Shown here: positions 7,843 to 14,559 of the stretch, piece after piece
Position numbering within the stretch: the first letter of the stretch is position 1
Layout: each line of letters starts with the position of its first letter
Made by a program: the position numbers and the translations under genes
From: Planctomycetota bacterium
Lineage (GTDB): Bacteria; Planctomycetota; Planctomycetia; Gemmatales; Gemmataceae
NCBI GenBank assembly: GCA_029777335.1
Contig: JAKOSN010000310.1
Span: 1 to 32,689, forward strand
Length of the DNA: 32,689 nt
Direction of reading: 5' to 3'
Notes under the pieces: generated by a model
What the model was told of the DNA's origin: nothing
Database searches by the model: none
Seen by the model: the letters and a program-made list of their open reading frames with translations, nothing else

Positions 7843-8163
7843 TCAACTCGCCAGCGCTCGGCGCAAACCTGTTGGATGAGCAAGGAAGTGTTGCAATTCC
7901 AGCTCGAGTTGTTCGGTGACGTGCGCAGCCCGTTCGGGCTGATCGCTGAGAGCGAGATAGGTCCAGCCGATAACCGTGCGACACCATCGCTCTCCATCAC
8001 CATCCTGGCTTGCGTTATTCCGTGACTCCACCTGTTCAAAGCGAGCAGCCGCTTCGAGCAAGGGAACCCGACCCGCAATCAGGTCTGCGATTACCGCTTC
8101 CTTGGTTCGCAGGCGCTCCAGCGCCCGCTGGTGGTCGGCGAATGCGTGAGAAGACCACACCAT
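7843..8163 (-). CDS. Hypothetical protein, 106 residues
   Basis: The chosen start, ATG at 8161-8163, has AGGTG just upstream. A longer frame from 8283 is possible but its N-terminus is poorly protein-like. The protein is soluble and mostly helical: RALERLRTKEAVIADLIAGRVPLLEAAARFEQV in the first half, then WCRTVIGWTYLALSDQPERAAHVTEQLELELQHF. From memory, short proteins with the D-L-I-A-G-R-x-x-L-L-E-A-A-A-R-F pattern recur in Gemmata-type genomes, but no function is known to me. It is transcribed toward the ribbon-helix-helix-like gene and probably shares its transcript. Confidence 0.65.
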   Translation of the reverse strand: MVWSSHAFADHQRALERLRTKEAVIADLIAGRVPLLEAAARFEQVESRNNASQDGDGERWCRTVIGWTYLALSDQPERAAHVTEQLELELQHFLAHPTGLRRALAS

Positions 8164-8417
8164 GCCACACCTATTGTAAGGGTCATGGAGGCGAAGAGTA
8201 GACCAGTCGCGAAGATGACGCATTTTTTTATGGCAATCTGCGTGCCAGAATACTTGCCTCTTCACTGTTTCCACCCAAATCACTTCAGAATCACCAGTTG
8301 TGTCCTCGCTTTTTTGCGTTTCCTCTCCACCTGCTCCTCGACTCGCTCACGGCGTTTGCAATTTTTGCCTCCCTCGTGAGCAAACCTCTCTCTCCGGCGT
8401 AGCCTCATCCAGCTTGA

Positions 8418-8972
8418 TCACCGCAGATATGGAGTTAGCGCGGGAATCACCGGTCCCGTTTGCCAAGGAATGCCTGTTTCCTCATCAGTTGGCGCCTTCC
8501 TCTCCTGCGGATCTGCTTTGAACAGACACCAGAACTCATCCTCCAGCGCCTGCATCCGTTCCGGCGTGCCTTCCGGCGCCACATGTTCGCTCAGAGCCAA
8601 CCGCATCTGCCGGAGCAAGCAGCGGGCATATTTTTCCTGCACCGTACTTCCCTCGTACAGTTCCACCACCCCTTCGCGGTAACCACCTGGCTGCTGCTGA
8701 TTCGCCAGGAACAGCTGGTCGGCCGCCGCATCCAGTCCAATCTGTCCTCGCCACAGCGAGAGTTTAAGTTCCTCCAGCTGCAGACTGTAAGTCCGCCGTA
8801 GCTCCTGGCGCACCGCAAGATCCTGACTTTCCGCAAAGATCGTGAAGAGATCTTCCAGGGTATAGCATGGAATCCGGCGAGACGCATCGCCGGAGGGCAG
8901 AAATTTCGGCGCAACACAAAATGCCAGGCAGGTAGTGGGGAGAATGGTGGCCAACCACAATAAATGCTTCAT
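8418..8972 (-). CDS. Secreted hypothetical protein, 184 residues
   Basis: The start is the ATG at 8970-8972 with GGAG 7 nt upstream. It begins MKHLLWLATILPTTCLAFC, a short signal peptide with a possible lipobox-like Cys, though the expected L-A-G-C context is absent. The mature part is rich in helices and Gln/Glu/Leu (AVRQELRRTYSLQLEELKLSLWRGQIGLDAAADQLF, QEKYARCLLRQMRLALSEHV). I do not recognise a family. It is a single gene, with about 254 nt without a gene downstream and an AT-rich region upstream that probably carries its promoter. Confidence 0.7.
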   Translation of the reverse strand: MKHLLWLATILPTTCLAFCVAPKFLPSGDASRRIPCYTLEDLFTIFAESQDLAVRQELRRTYSLQLEELKLSLWRGQIGLDAAADQLFLANQQQPGGYREGVVELYEGSTVQEKYARCLLRQMRLALSEHVAPEGTPERMQALEDEFWCLFKADPQERKAPTDEETGIPWQTGPVIPALTPYLR

Positions 8973-9465
8973 CGGATGCTCCGCAGGTTGGTAAAACGAG
9001 GGTCCGGGGGCAGCGAACGACAGAGCGTTCGTGGGCACCTTCCCGGAAACACGCGGGTTGGCGAGTGAGCTTGAGGGACCGCCAGGGCGGCAATCTGGTC
9101 CGGGTGAGAGAGTCAGTCCTGCAAGGACTGCCCGTGGAGAGGACCAGGGTGAGTTCTTTGATGGAAGGCAAGTTGTGTGCCAGTCTTCTGCCGTGTATTG
9201 ATGATAGATATAACATCATGAAATAAAACAACTTTTGTCATAAAATATCATTTGAAATCCTCTCGCAATCTACACGATTCTACTTCCTGTGCACACTTCG
9301 TAGTCATTCAATGCAAATATAGCGTGCAGCAATGAAGCCATGACGAAGAGACGGCGCACTGCTGATGAATTCTCTCCATCTCGTTGCACGGGAAGACTCC
9401 TGGACCAGCGCGCAGGTTCAGGTGCCAGTCCGCAGGAACAGATCCCGCCATGTCCCACGGTGCGG
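8973..9465. other. Intergenic region with a strongly AT-rich stretch at about 9185-9262
   Basis: There is no convincing gene between the secreted-protein gene and rsgA. The stretch 9185-9262 is markedly AT-rich against a high-GC background and contains TATCAT- and TTGTTT-like words on the minus strand (19 nt apart). It probably holds the promoter of the 184-residue gene. Short open frames here (for example 9270-9494, minus) lack protein-like composition. Confidence 0.5.
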
Positions 9466-9471
9466 TATAAT
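9466..9471 (+). promoter_or_regulatory. Perfect -10 box upstream of rsgA
   Basis: TATAAT at 9466-9471 lies 54 nt before the rsgA ATG. No clear -35 element is found 16-18 nt upstream, so activation or another sigma factor is possible. Confidence 0.4.
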
Positions 9472-9525
9472 ACGAGCAGTTCAGACTCGGGCACGCTCCC
9501 TGGACCGGTTCAAGGAATTGCTGGC

Positions 9526-10662
9526 ATGGCCAAAAAGAAGAAGGTGCGCGTTGATCTTCGCAAGAACCGAACCGATCCACCCCGGGAGCGCAACTGGACG
9601 CGCGGGTTTCAGGAGCATGGGTTCACCGACGAGGCTCCCTCATCGGAGGAGCGCATTCGTGCCAAGGGAGAACTTTCCCGACGCCGCACCATCATTCAGG
9701 AAGAGGCCACCGAATCCGCCGCCGGCCTTGCCCCCTCGGAAATGCCCACGGTCAGCAGCGAACATTGTCTCCCCGGGCGCGTCCTCCGGGTGCATCGCCT
9801 GATGAGTGTGGTGGAAACGGACGATGGACGGATTTTCCGCTGCGCAGTCCGTCAGCTGCTGCGCAGTCTCAGTACCGATGAACGGAGTATTGTGACCACA
9901 GGCGACCGGGTCTGGATTCGCCCGGCGCTCAACGACGAGGGCTTTATCGAACGGATCGAGCCGCGCCACGGCATCCTGACGCGCGCCTCTCGCCGGCGCG
10001 AACACGTCCTGGTCGCCAATGTCGATCAGGTGGTCTTTGTAATGGCGCTGGCGGAGCCCGAGTTGAAGCCGCACCTGATTGACCGCTACCTCGCCAGCGC
10101 CGAGCAGGGGGGGATTCGGCCCATCCTCTGTCTGAACAAGGCCGACCTGGTGGACCCCGCCGACTACCAACCGCTCGTTGGACTCTACAGTCAACTGGGC
10201 ATCCCCACCTTCCTGACCAGCGCCACCCGGGGAACTGGCATCGAGCGCTTGCGGCGCCTGCTGGTCGGGCGCGAGACGGTTTTCTCGGGCCAGAGTGGGG
10301 TTGGAAAATCGTCACTGCTGAATGCCATCCAACCGGAACTGGGCCTGCGCGTGCGCGAAGTGAGCGAATCCACGCAGAAGGGGAAACACACGACAACCAC
10401 CTCCGAACTGATCAAGCTCTCGTTCGGCGGCTGGGTGGTGGACACTCCGGGCATTCGGCAGTTTGCGTTGTGGGATCTGCTCCCCGAAGAGATGGAAGGC
10501 TTCTTTCCCGAGATGCGCCCGTTTGTGGCGCTCTGTGCCTACCCCGATTGCACCCACACCCACGAGGATCGCTGTGCCGTCAAGCGCGCAGTGGGGCGCC
10601 GGCAAATGACTGCCTCGCGCTACACCAGCTATCTGGGGCTTTTTTCCGGAACCGCCGACTAG
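9526..10662 (+). CDS. rsgA: Ribosome small-subunit-dependent GTPase A (RsgA/YjeQ)
   Basis: This 378-residue protein is a circularly permuted GTPase that checks late 30S ribosome assembly in the cytoplasm. The order of motifs shows the permutation: NKAD (G4, 204-207), SATRGTG (G5, about 232), GQSGVGKSS (G1, 255-263) and DTPG (G3, 306-309). An OB-fold region precedes them (about 84-145). The C-terminal zinc knuckle is CAYPDCTHTHEDRC (C337, C342, H344, C350). The ATG at 9526 has AGGA about 10 nt upstream and begins MAKKKKVRVDLRKNR. The basic N-terminal extension of roughly 80 residues before the OB fold is longer than in E. coli. Earlier in-frame starts would add an unlikely tail. Confidence 0.95.
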   Translation: MAKKKKVRVDLRKNRTDPPRERNWTRGFQEHGFTDEAPSSEERIRAKGELSRRRTIIQEEATESAAGLAPSEMPTVSSEHCLPGRVLRVHRLMSVVETDDGRIFRCAVRQLLRSLSTDERSIVTTGDRVWIRPALNDEGFIERIEPRHGILTRASRRREHVLVANVDQVVFVMALAEPELKPHLIDRYLASAEQGGIRPILCLNKADLVDPADYQPLVGLYSQLGIPTFLTSATRGTGIERLRRLLVGRETVFSGQSGVGKSSLLNAIQPELGLRVREVSESTQKGKHTTTTSELIKLSFGGWVVDTPGIRQFALWDLLPEEMEGFFPEMRPFVALCAYPDCTHTHEDRCAVKRAVGRRQMTASRYTSYLGLFSGTAD

Positions 10663-10717
10663 GAGATGTCAGCTGCCAGCGGTTCTTGGGACACCCAGCC
10701 ATGACCGATCTTTTTTC

Positions 10718-11686
10718 TCAGCGATTTTTGCTGCGCAGGTTCCACCAGGCTCGCCATTCGCGGAGCGAGCGCTCGATCTCGTAGTCATCCGAGCTGCGTG
10801 GGCCGTAGTCGATCCCTCGATTCATGCGCACCAGCAGCTGACGGGCCGCCTCGCGAACCGTCGCGTCCTTATCCTGCAAACAGTCGATCAGTTCACTCCC
10901 CAGGGGCACCCCACGGGCAGCGATCGCGCCAATGGCCGCCTTGCGAATTTCCGGGCGATCATCTTGCAAACGCTTCTTCAGCTGCGCGGCGGTTTCATTG
11001 GCGAAGCGCGCGACGAGGAGATTGCGCGCCAGCTGTTGCATCTGCTTGTCACTGTTCCCTTCGGCCACGCCAACAAAGGCCGCCAGGGGTTCGTCTCCTC
11101 GGCGCATCGCCAGTTCGGCCAGCAAGGGCCGCAATTTCGGTCCAGTCTCCTTGCGGGTTTGTTCGATCAGCTGCGCAGTGGTCAGCGTTTTTGGCGACGT
11201 GGGGGAAGCAATTCCCTGGCGCAGCAGGGCATTGCGGCGCGTCATGCACGCCACGCGCAGATCCTGGAGCATCCCCATGTGCCTCGATTTTTCGACCCCG
11301 GCCGCGATATTCTCTCGGGCAAATTCGAGCAATTCAACATCCTTCGTGCTCCCGAGCATGCGCGCCAGTTTCTTGGCGATGACAAGGGCGGGACAGCTGT
11401 GTTCGATGGCCGCGGCTCGATTCAACCCGCGAATCAGGGCAGGGATCGCCTCCGGGCCCAGCGTCTCGAACTCGCGCAGGGCTTTCAACCCCTCGGCACC
11501 CTTCAATTTGCCCGTGTCATAGTCAATGAAGCGATCGATGATGGCATCGAGCTGCTGCTCTTCCTTTTCGCTCAACTCGGGAATGCTGGGCGCCAGGGGA
11601 TGGGGCTTGCGAGGCGGAGTGTCGGCGGGGCGTGGTTGAGCAGGCAACCACAGCGCCAGGGTAATCACAAGGAAGGGAGAAAACAT
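10718..11686 (-). CDS. Secreted HEAT-repeat protein
   Basis: This is a 322-residue protein starting at the ATG of MFSPFLVITLALWLPAQ, with GGAG 9 nt upstream. The N-terminus is a signal peptide followed by a Pro-rich stretch. The rest is helical. Near the C-terminus are HEAT/PBS-type repeats (LQDDRPEIRKAAIGAIAARG, LQDKDATVREAARQLLVRM), and an earlier GPEAIPALIRGL repeat is seen at about residue 85. Such proteins are usually scaffolds, and no catalytic motif is visible. It has its own promoter at 11729-11757, just downstream of the terminator of the TIGR03000 gene, so it is a separate unit. It converges on rsgA. Confidence 0.85.
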   Translation of the reverse strand: MFSPFLVITLALWLPAQPRPADTPPRKPHPLAPSIPELSEKEEQQLDAIIDRFIDYDTGKLKGAEGLKALREFETLGPEAIPALIRGLNRAAAIEHSCPALVIAKKLARMLGSTKDVELLEFARENIAAGVEKSRHMGMLQDLRVACMTRRNALLRQGIASPTSPKTLTTAQLIEQTRKETGPKLRPLLAELAMRRGDEPLAAFVGVAEGNSDKQMQQLARNLLVARFANETAAQLKKRLQDDRPEIRKAAIGAIAARGVPLGSELIDCLQDKDATVREAARQLLVRMNRGIDYGPRSSDDYEIERSLREWRAWWNLRSKNR

Positions 11687-11728
11687 GTGCGATATCTCCA
11701 GACCGGGCACCAGACTCCTCGCACTGTG

Positions 11729-11757
11729 AGTCTATCGCCTGGGAAAGCAGCTCGCAA
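11729..11757 (-). promoter_or_regulatory. Sigma70-like promoter for the HEAT-repeat gene
   Basis: On the minus strand TTGCGA (11752-11757), a 17-nt spacer and TAGACT (11729-11734) are found. The start point would be near 11722, about 36 nt before the ATG at 11686. It lies directly after the terminator at 11784-11822. Confidence 0.5.
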
Positions 11758-11783
11758 CCGAACGACGAGCGGAAAGGAAAAAA

Positions 11784-11822
11784 CACATCGGGGAGAGTCC
11801 TGTTGCGACTCTCCCCGATGTG
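11784..11822 (-). terminator. Strong intrinsic terminator of the TIGR03000 gene
   Basis: A perfect 16-bp stem (11784-11799 with 11807-11822) has a 7-nt loop and is followed on the minus strand by TTTTTT. It starts 41 nt after the stop codon of the cysteine-rich gene. Confidence 0.93.
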
Positions 11823-11863
11823 CTGGTCAACTCATCATTCCGCGGACGAGGGAGGAAGCCAAC

Positions 11864-12574
11864 TTACTTGGCAGCCACCGCGGCCTCGTTGAAGCGAATC
11901 GTGACCGGGGTCTCGGCGCCACCGCGGACGGTGATGCGTTCGATCTTGCTCTCGGTCTTGCCATTGCGGCTGACCTGAGCGGTCAGGGTGTAGGTATATT
12001 CCTTGCTGGTTTCCAGGGCGGGCGTCTCGAAGACGCGGAGAGCGGAGGTGCTGGACGTGGCCTTGCCGTCGATGAAGAGCTTGGCATCGGCGGGCAGGTT
12101 GACCACGATGGTGGCCGGAGCGGCGCCAGCGTCGGTCTTCTTCTTCTCTTCCTTCTTCTCTTCCTTCTTCTCCGGAGCGGCCGGCATCACGATCACGCCA
12201 CCGCAGGTGCAGCTGGTGTAGCAACCAGTGCAGCCGTTGCAGCCGTAGATCACCACGCCGTGGCAGCTGTTGCAGCCGTGGCAGCTGCTGTAGCAGCCGC
12301 TGCAGCCGTGGCAGCTGCTGTAGCAGCCGCTGCAGCTCGAGCAACCGTGGCAACGATTCTTCATTCGGCTGAACAGACCACCGTGGCAGCTGCTGCAGCC
12401 ATTGCAGCTGCTCCAGCAACCGTGGCAGCTGCTGTAGCAACCCGCACAGCTGGAGCAACCGTAGCAAGCGGTGCTGCAGCCATAACAAACCGAGCAGCTC
12501 GAGCAAGATTTGTGGCAGAAATTGGTGGTTTCCGCGCCGCTGCTCAACGCCATCAGGAGCACAACACTGTACAT
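11864..12574 (-). CDS. Secreted cysteine-rich protein with C-terminal TIGR03000 domain
   Basis: This is a 236-residue protein starting at the ATG at 12572-12574 with GGAGG 9 nt upstream. Residues 1-17 are a short hydrophobic leader (MYSVVLLMALSSGAETT). Residues 20-124 hold 29 cysteines in C-x2-C and C-x3-C spacing, with the units CYSSCHGC and CSGC repeated. This looks like a cross-linked or metal-binding array. A Lys/Glu linker (about 135-147) leads to the TIGR03000 domain (about 152-228), recognised by TIVVNLPADAKLFIDG, TSSTSALRVFETPAL, YTYTLTAQ and the closing VRGG. TIGR03000 is known to me as a planctomycete-specific domain of surface or secreted proteins, with no proven function. An exact 30-bp tandem duplication lies inside the Cys region. 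The gene has its own promoter, long leader and terminator. Confidence 0.93.
   Translation of the reverse strand: MYSVVLLMALSSGAETTNFCHKSCSSCSVCYGCSTACYGCSSCAGCYSSCHGCWSSCNGCSSCHGGLFSRMKNRCHGCSSCSGCYSSCHGCSGCYSSCHGCNSCHGVVIYGCNGCTGCYTSCTCGGVIVMPAAPEKKEEKKEEKKKTDAGAAPATIVVNLPADAKLFIDGKATSSTSALRVFETPALETSKEYTYTLTAQVSRNGKTESKIERITVRGGAETPVTIRFNEAAVAAK
12271..12335 (-). repeat. Exact 30-bp tandem repeat in the Cys-rich coding region
   Basis: The 30 bases at 12271-12300 are repeated without change at 12301-12330, and the next five bases continue the pattern. Each copy encodes a ten-residue unit with C-S-G-C-Y-S-S-C-H-G register. Diverged copies surround it. This is a clear sign of repeat expansion by slippage or unequal exchange. 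Confidence 0.95.
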
Positions 12575-12829
12575 GTCAATCAACCTCCAGCACACACAAA
12601 AAGGAACCAACCCACGCGTAGGAGCAAGGCGTAGTGCCTTCGCTTGCTTGGGCAAAACTCTTGGGAAAACCGCATACGACGGCGAACGAGTCTCGCTGTC
12701 GACAAACCCTCCACTCCTCACCTCGTGAAACACGAGGGCTGCTCACCGCGCCGATCAGGGACAGCTCGAGTGGATGTTCCGATTGTCTCAGGTCAATTTG
12801 CCGGTGTTAATGCTCGGCAGATGTGATGA
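12575..12829 (-). promoter_or_regulatory. Long structured 5' leader of the TIGR03000 gene
   Basis: If transcription starts at the promoter at 12830-12858, the leader is about 250 nt with no convincing gene in it. Two hairpins are visible: CCTCGTG-aaa-CACGAGG (12721-12737, perfect 7 bp) and AGCAAGGC-gtagt-GCCTT-c-GCT (12623-12644, one bulge). No U-tract follows either, and no known riboswitch class is recognised. Confidence 0.45.
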
Positions 12830-12858
12830 ATAGTAAGGTTAGATAAGATTCGAGTCAA
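12830..12858 (-). promoter_or_regulatory. Sigma70-like promoter for the TIGR03000 gene
   Basis: On the minus strand TTGACT (12853-12858, five of six consensus), a 17-nt spacer and TACTAT (12830-12835, four of six) lie in a locally AT-rich stretch (12820-12885). The segment from here to 13037 holds no gene. Confidence 0.55.
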
Positions 12859-12996
12859 CAACAAATTGGGGTATCTGCGTGTTTTCGGTCGACCTTGATG
12901 GATCTCCCCTCCTTCTTTTCCGCACTTCCACTACAGGGCGACTCGCCCACTCAGGAAAACCCCGACAAATCCTGAAGATTCGCCCCCCAAAAACCG

Positions 12997-13047
12997 ACGC
13001 GGGGCGACGTGGACGGGCACAATGCTCCCGCCAGCGCCGCCCCGCGT
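12997..13047 (-). terminator. Terminator of the PSD1-DUF1501 operon
   Basis: A perfect 10-bp inverted repeat (12997-13006 with 13038-13047) encloses 31 nt that can itself form a small GC stem. On the minus strand it is followed by CGGTTTTTGGGG. It begins 22 nt after the DUF1501 stop. Confidence 0.75.
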
Positions 13048-13069
13048 GAGGGGTTCGACGTCTCTCGAT

Positions 13070-14494
13070 TTACGCCAGGATCTTCTTGACCACTTCTCCA
13101 TGAACATCTGTCAACCGCATATCGCGCGAACTGAAGCGGAAAGTTAGTTTCTTGTGATCCATTCCCAGTAAATGCAGCATCGTCGCGTGCAGATCGTGAA
13201 TCTCCACCTTGTTCTCCACGGCGTGGTAGCCGTAGTCATCGGTCGCCCCGTAGAGGGTTCCCCCCTTGACTCCCCCCCCCGCCAGCCACATGGTAAAGCC
13301 AAACGGATTGTGATCGCGTCCGTTGCTCCCCTGTGCCATCGGCGTGCGGCCAAACTCGCCCCCCCAGATGACCAGGGTGGAATCGAGCAACCCCTTCGCC
13401 TTCAAATCCTTGAGCAACCCTGCGATCGGCCGATCGACCGCGCGCGCGTTGTCCTCGTGCCCCTTGTGCAGATTGGCGTGCTGGTCCCAGCGATCATGCC
13501 CAACGTTGGGGCAAAGCACCTCGATAAAGCGCACCCCGCGTTCAACCAGACGCCGAGCCAGGAGACAATTGCGACCGAAAATTTCCGTTTTGGGATCATC
13601 CAGACCATACAGCGCCCGGGTCGCATTCGACTCGCCCTTCAGGTCGACCAGTTCGGGAACGGCGGTCTGCATGCGGAACGCCAGCTCGTAGTTGCTGATG
13701 GCCGCTTCCAGTTTGTCGTCGCTCCCCACACGTTCGACCACCTTGCGATCGAGCTTGCGCAACAGACCGAGCTTGGCCTGTTGTTCCTTCTCGGTCGCCT
13801 CCTGGCGGCGCAGGTCGGCCACGGGCGGATCGCTACGCTGAAAGAGCGAACCCTGGTACGCCGCCGGGAGAAAGCCACTGCCAAAGCAATCGACTCCACC
13901 GGGCGGAATCAAGCCACTGTTCAGCACCACAAACCCCGGCAAATTGCGACTTTCACTCCCCAGGCCATACACCGTCCACGCCCCCATGCTGGGCCGCCCT
14001 TGCTGCCCGTGGCCGGAATGCAGGAAATAGTTGGCATTGGTGTGCTCAGAAAAGTTCGACACCATCGAGCGAATGATGGCGAGATCGTCCACACAGGTTG
14101 CCACCTGGGGAAAGAGATCGCTCACCGGGATCCCGCTCTGCCCATACTGGCGGAACTTCCACGGCGATTTCAACACATTGCCGACGTTGTTGAACTGGGT
14201 GGGCTGCACCTTGACCTTGATCGGCTGGCCGTGTTCCCGGTCCAGGCGCGGCTTGGGGTCGAAGGTATCCATCTGCGAAGGTCCGCCATCCATGTACAGG
14301 AAGATCACGCTCTTCGCCTTCGCCTGGAAATGCGGCGGCCGCGGAGCCAGGGGATCCCGTTCCCGCGAAGGCGCCGCTGCCTGTCCCCAGTCGTGCACCA
14401 GGGTAGCCAACGCTACCGCACCAAAGCCATTGGCGCACTGCTGGAGCATTTCGCGGCGAGTCAGCGGAACAGGTTGAAACCGTCGGCAATGCAT
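13070..14494 (-). CDS. DUF1501 domain protein (exported, sulfatase-like fold)
   Basis: This 474-residue protein is the usual length for the family. The N-terminus LTRREMLQQCANGFGAVALATL (R13-R14) resembles a twin-arginine export signal. Family landmarks are SVIFLYMDGGPSQMDTFDPKP, SNFSEHTNANYFLHSGHG, GRNCLLARRLVERGVRFIEV, DRWDQHANL, VIWGGEFGRTPMAQG, GRDHNPFGFTMWLAGGGVKGG and a C-terminal HDLHATMLHLLGMDH. DUF1501 belongs to the alkaline-phosphatase/sulfatase superfamily by fold, and its substrate is not established. It lies 65 nt downstream of the PSD1 gene in the same orientation. This pairing is a hallmark of Planctomycetota, where many such pairs occur per genome. Confidence 0.95.
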   Translation of the reverse strand: MHCRRFQPVPLTRREMLQQCANGFGAVALATLVHDWGQAAAPSRERDPLAPRPPHFQAKAKSVIFLYMDGGPSQMDTFDPKPRLDREHGQPIKVKVQPTQFNNVGNVLKSPWKFRQYGQSGIPVSDLFPQVATCVDDLAIIRSMVSNFSEHTNANYFLHSGHGQQGRPSMGAWTVYGLGSESRNLPGFVVLNSGLIPPGGVDCFGSGFLPAAYQGSLFQRSDPPVADLRRQEATEKEQQAKLGLLRKLDRKVVERVGSDDKLEAAISNYELAFRMQTAVPELVDLKGESNATRALYGLDDPKTEIFGRNCLLARRLVERGVRFIEVLCPNVGHDRWDQHANLHKGHEDNARAVDRPIAGLLKDLKAKGLLDSTLVIWGGEFGRTPMAQGSNGRDHNPFGFTMWLAGGGVKGGTLYGATDDYGYHAVENKVEIHDLHATMLHLLGMDHKKLTFRFSSRDMRLTDVHGEVVKKILA

Positions 14495-14559
14495 GCTGCC
14501 AATCCCCCTGGCGTTCAGCGCTTTGCTGGCACTCGGACCTTCAGGCGATAAATAAACTC

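Noticed and set aside
9270..9494. Short minus-strand frame upstream of rsgA
   Set aside because: It lacks a ribosome-binding site and overlaps the rsgA promoter region, and its composition is not protein-like.
12231..12500. Possible CRISPR-like or satellite repeat
   Set aside because: The repeats are tandem without unique spacers and lie in frame within the Cys-rich coding sequence.
10964..12634. Plus-strand open frame of 556 residues with a long Ala/Val-rich part
   Set aside because: It is antisense to the HEAT-repeat and Cys-rich genes. The Ala/Val run is the reverse-strand reading of the Cys/Ser/Gly repeats, and the frame crosses two promoters and a strong terminator.
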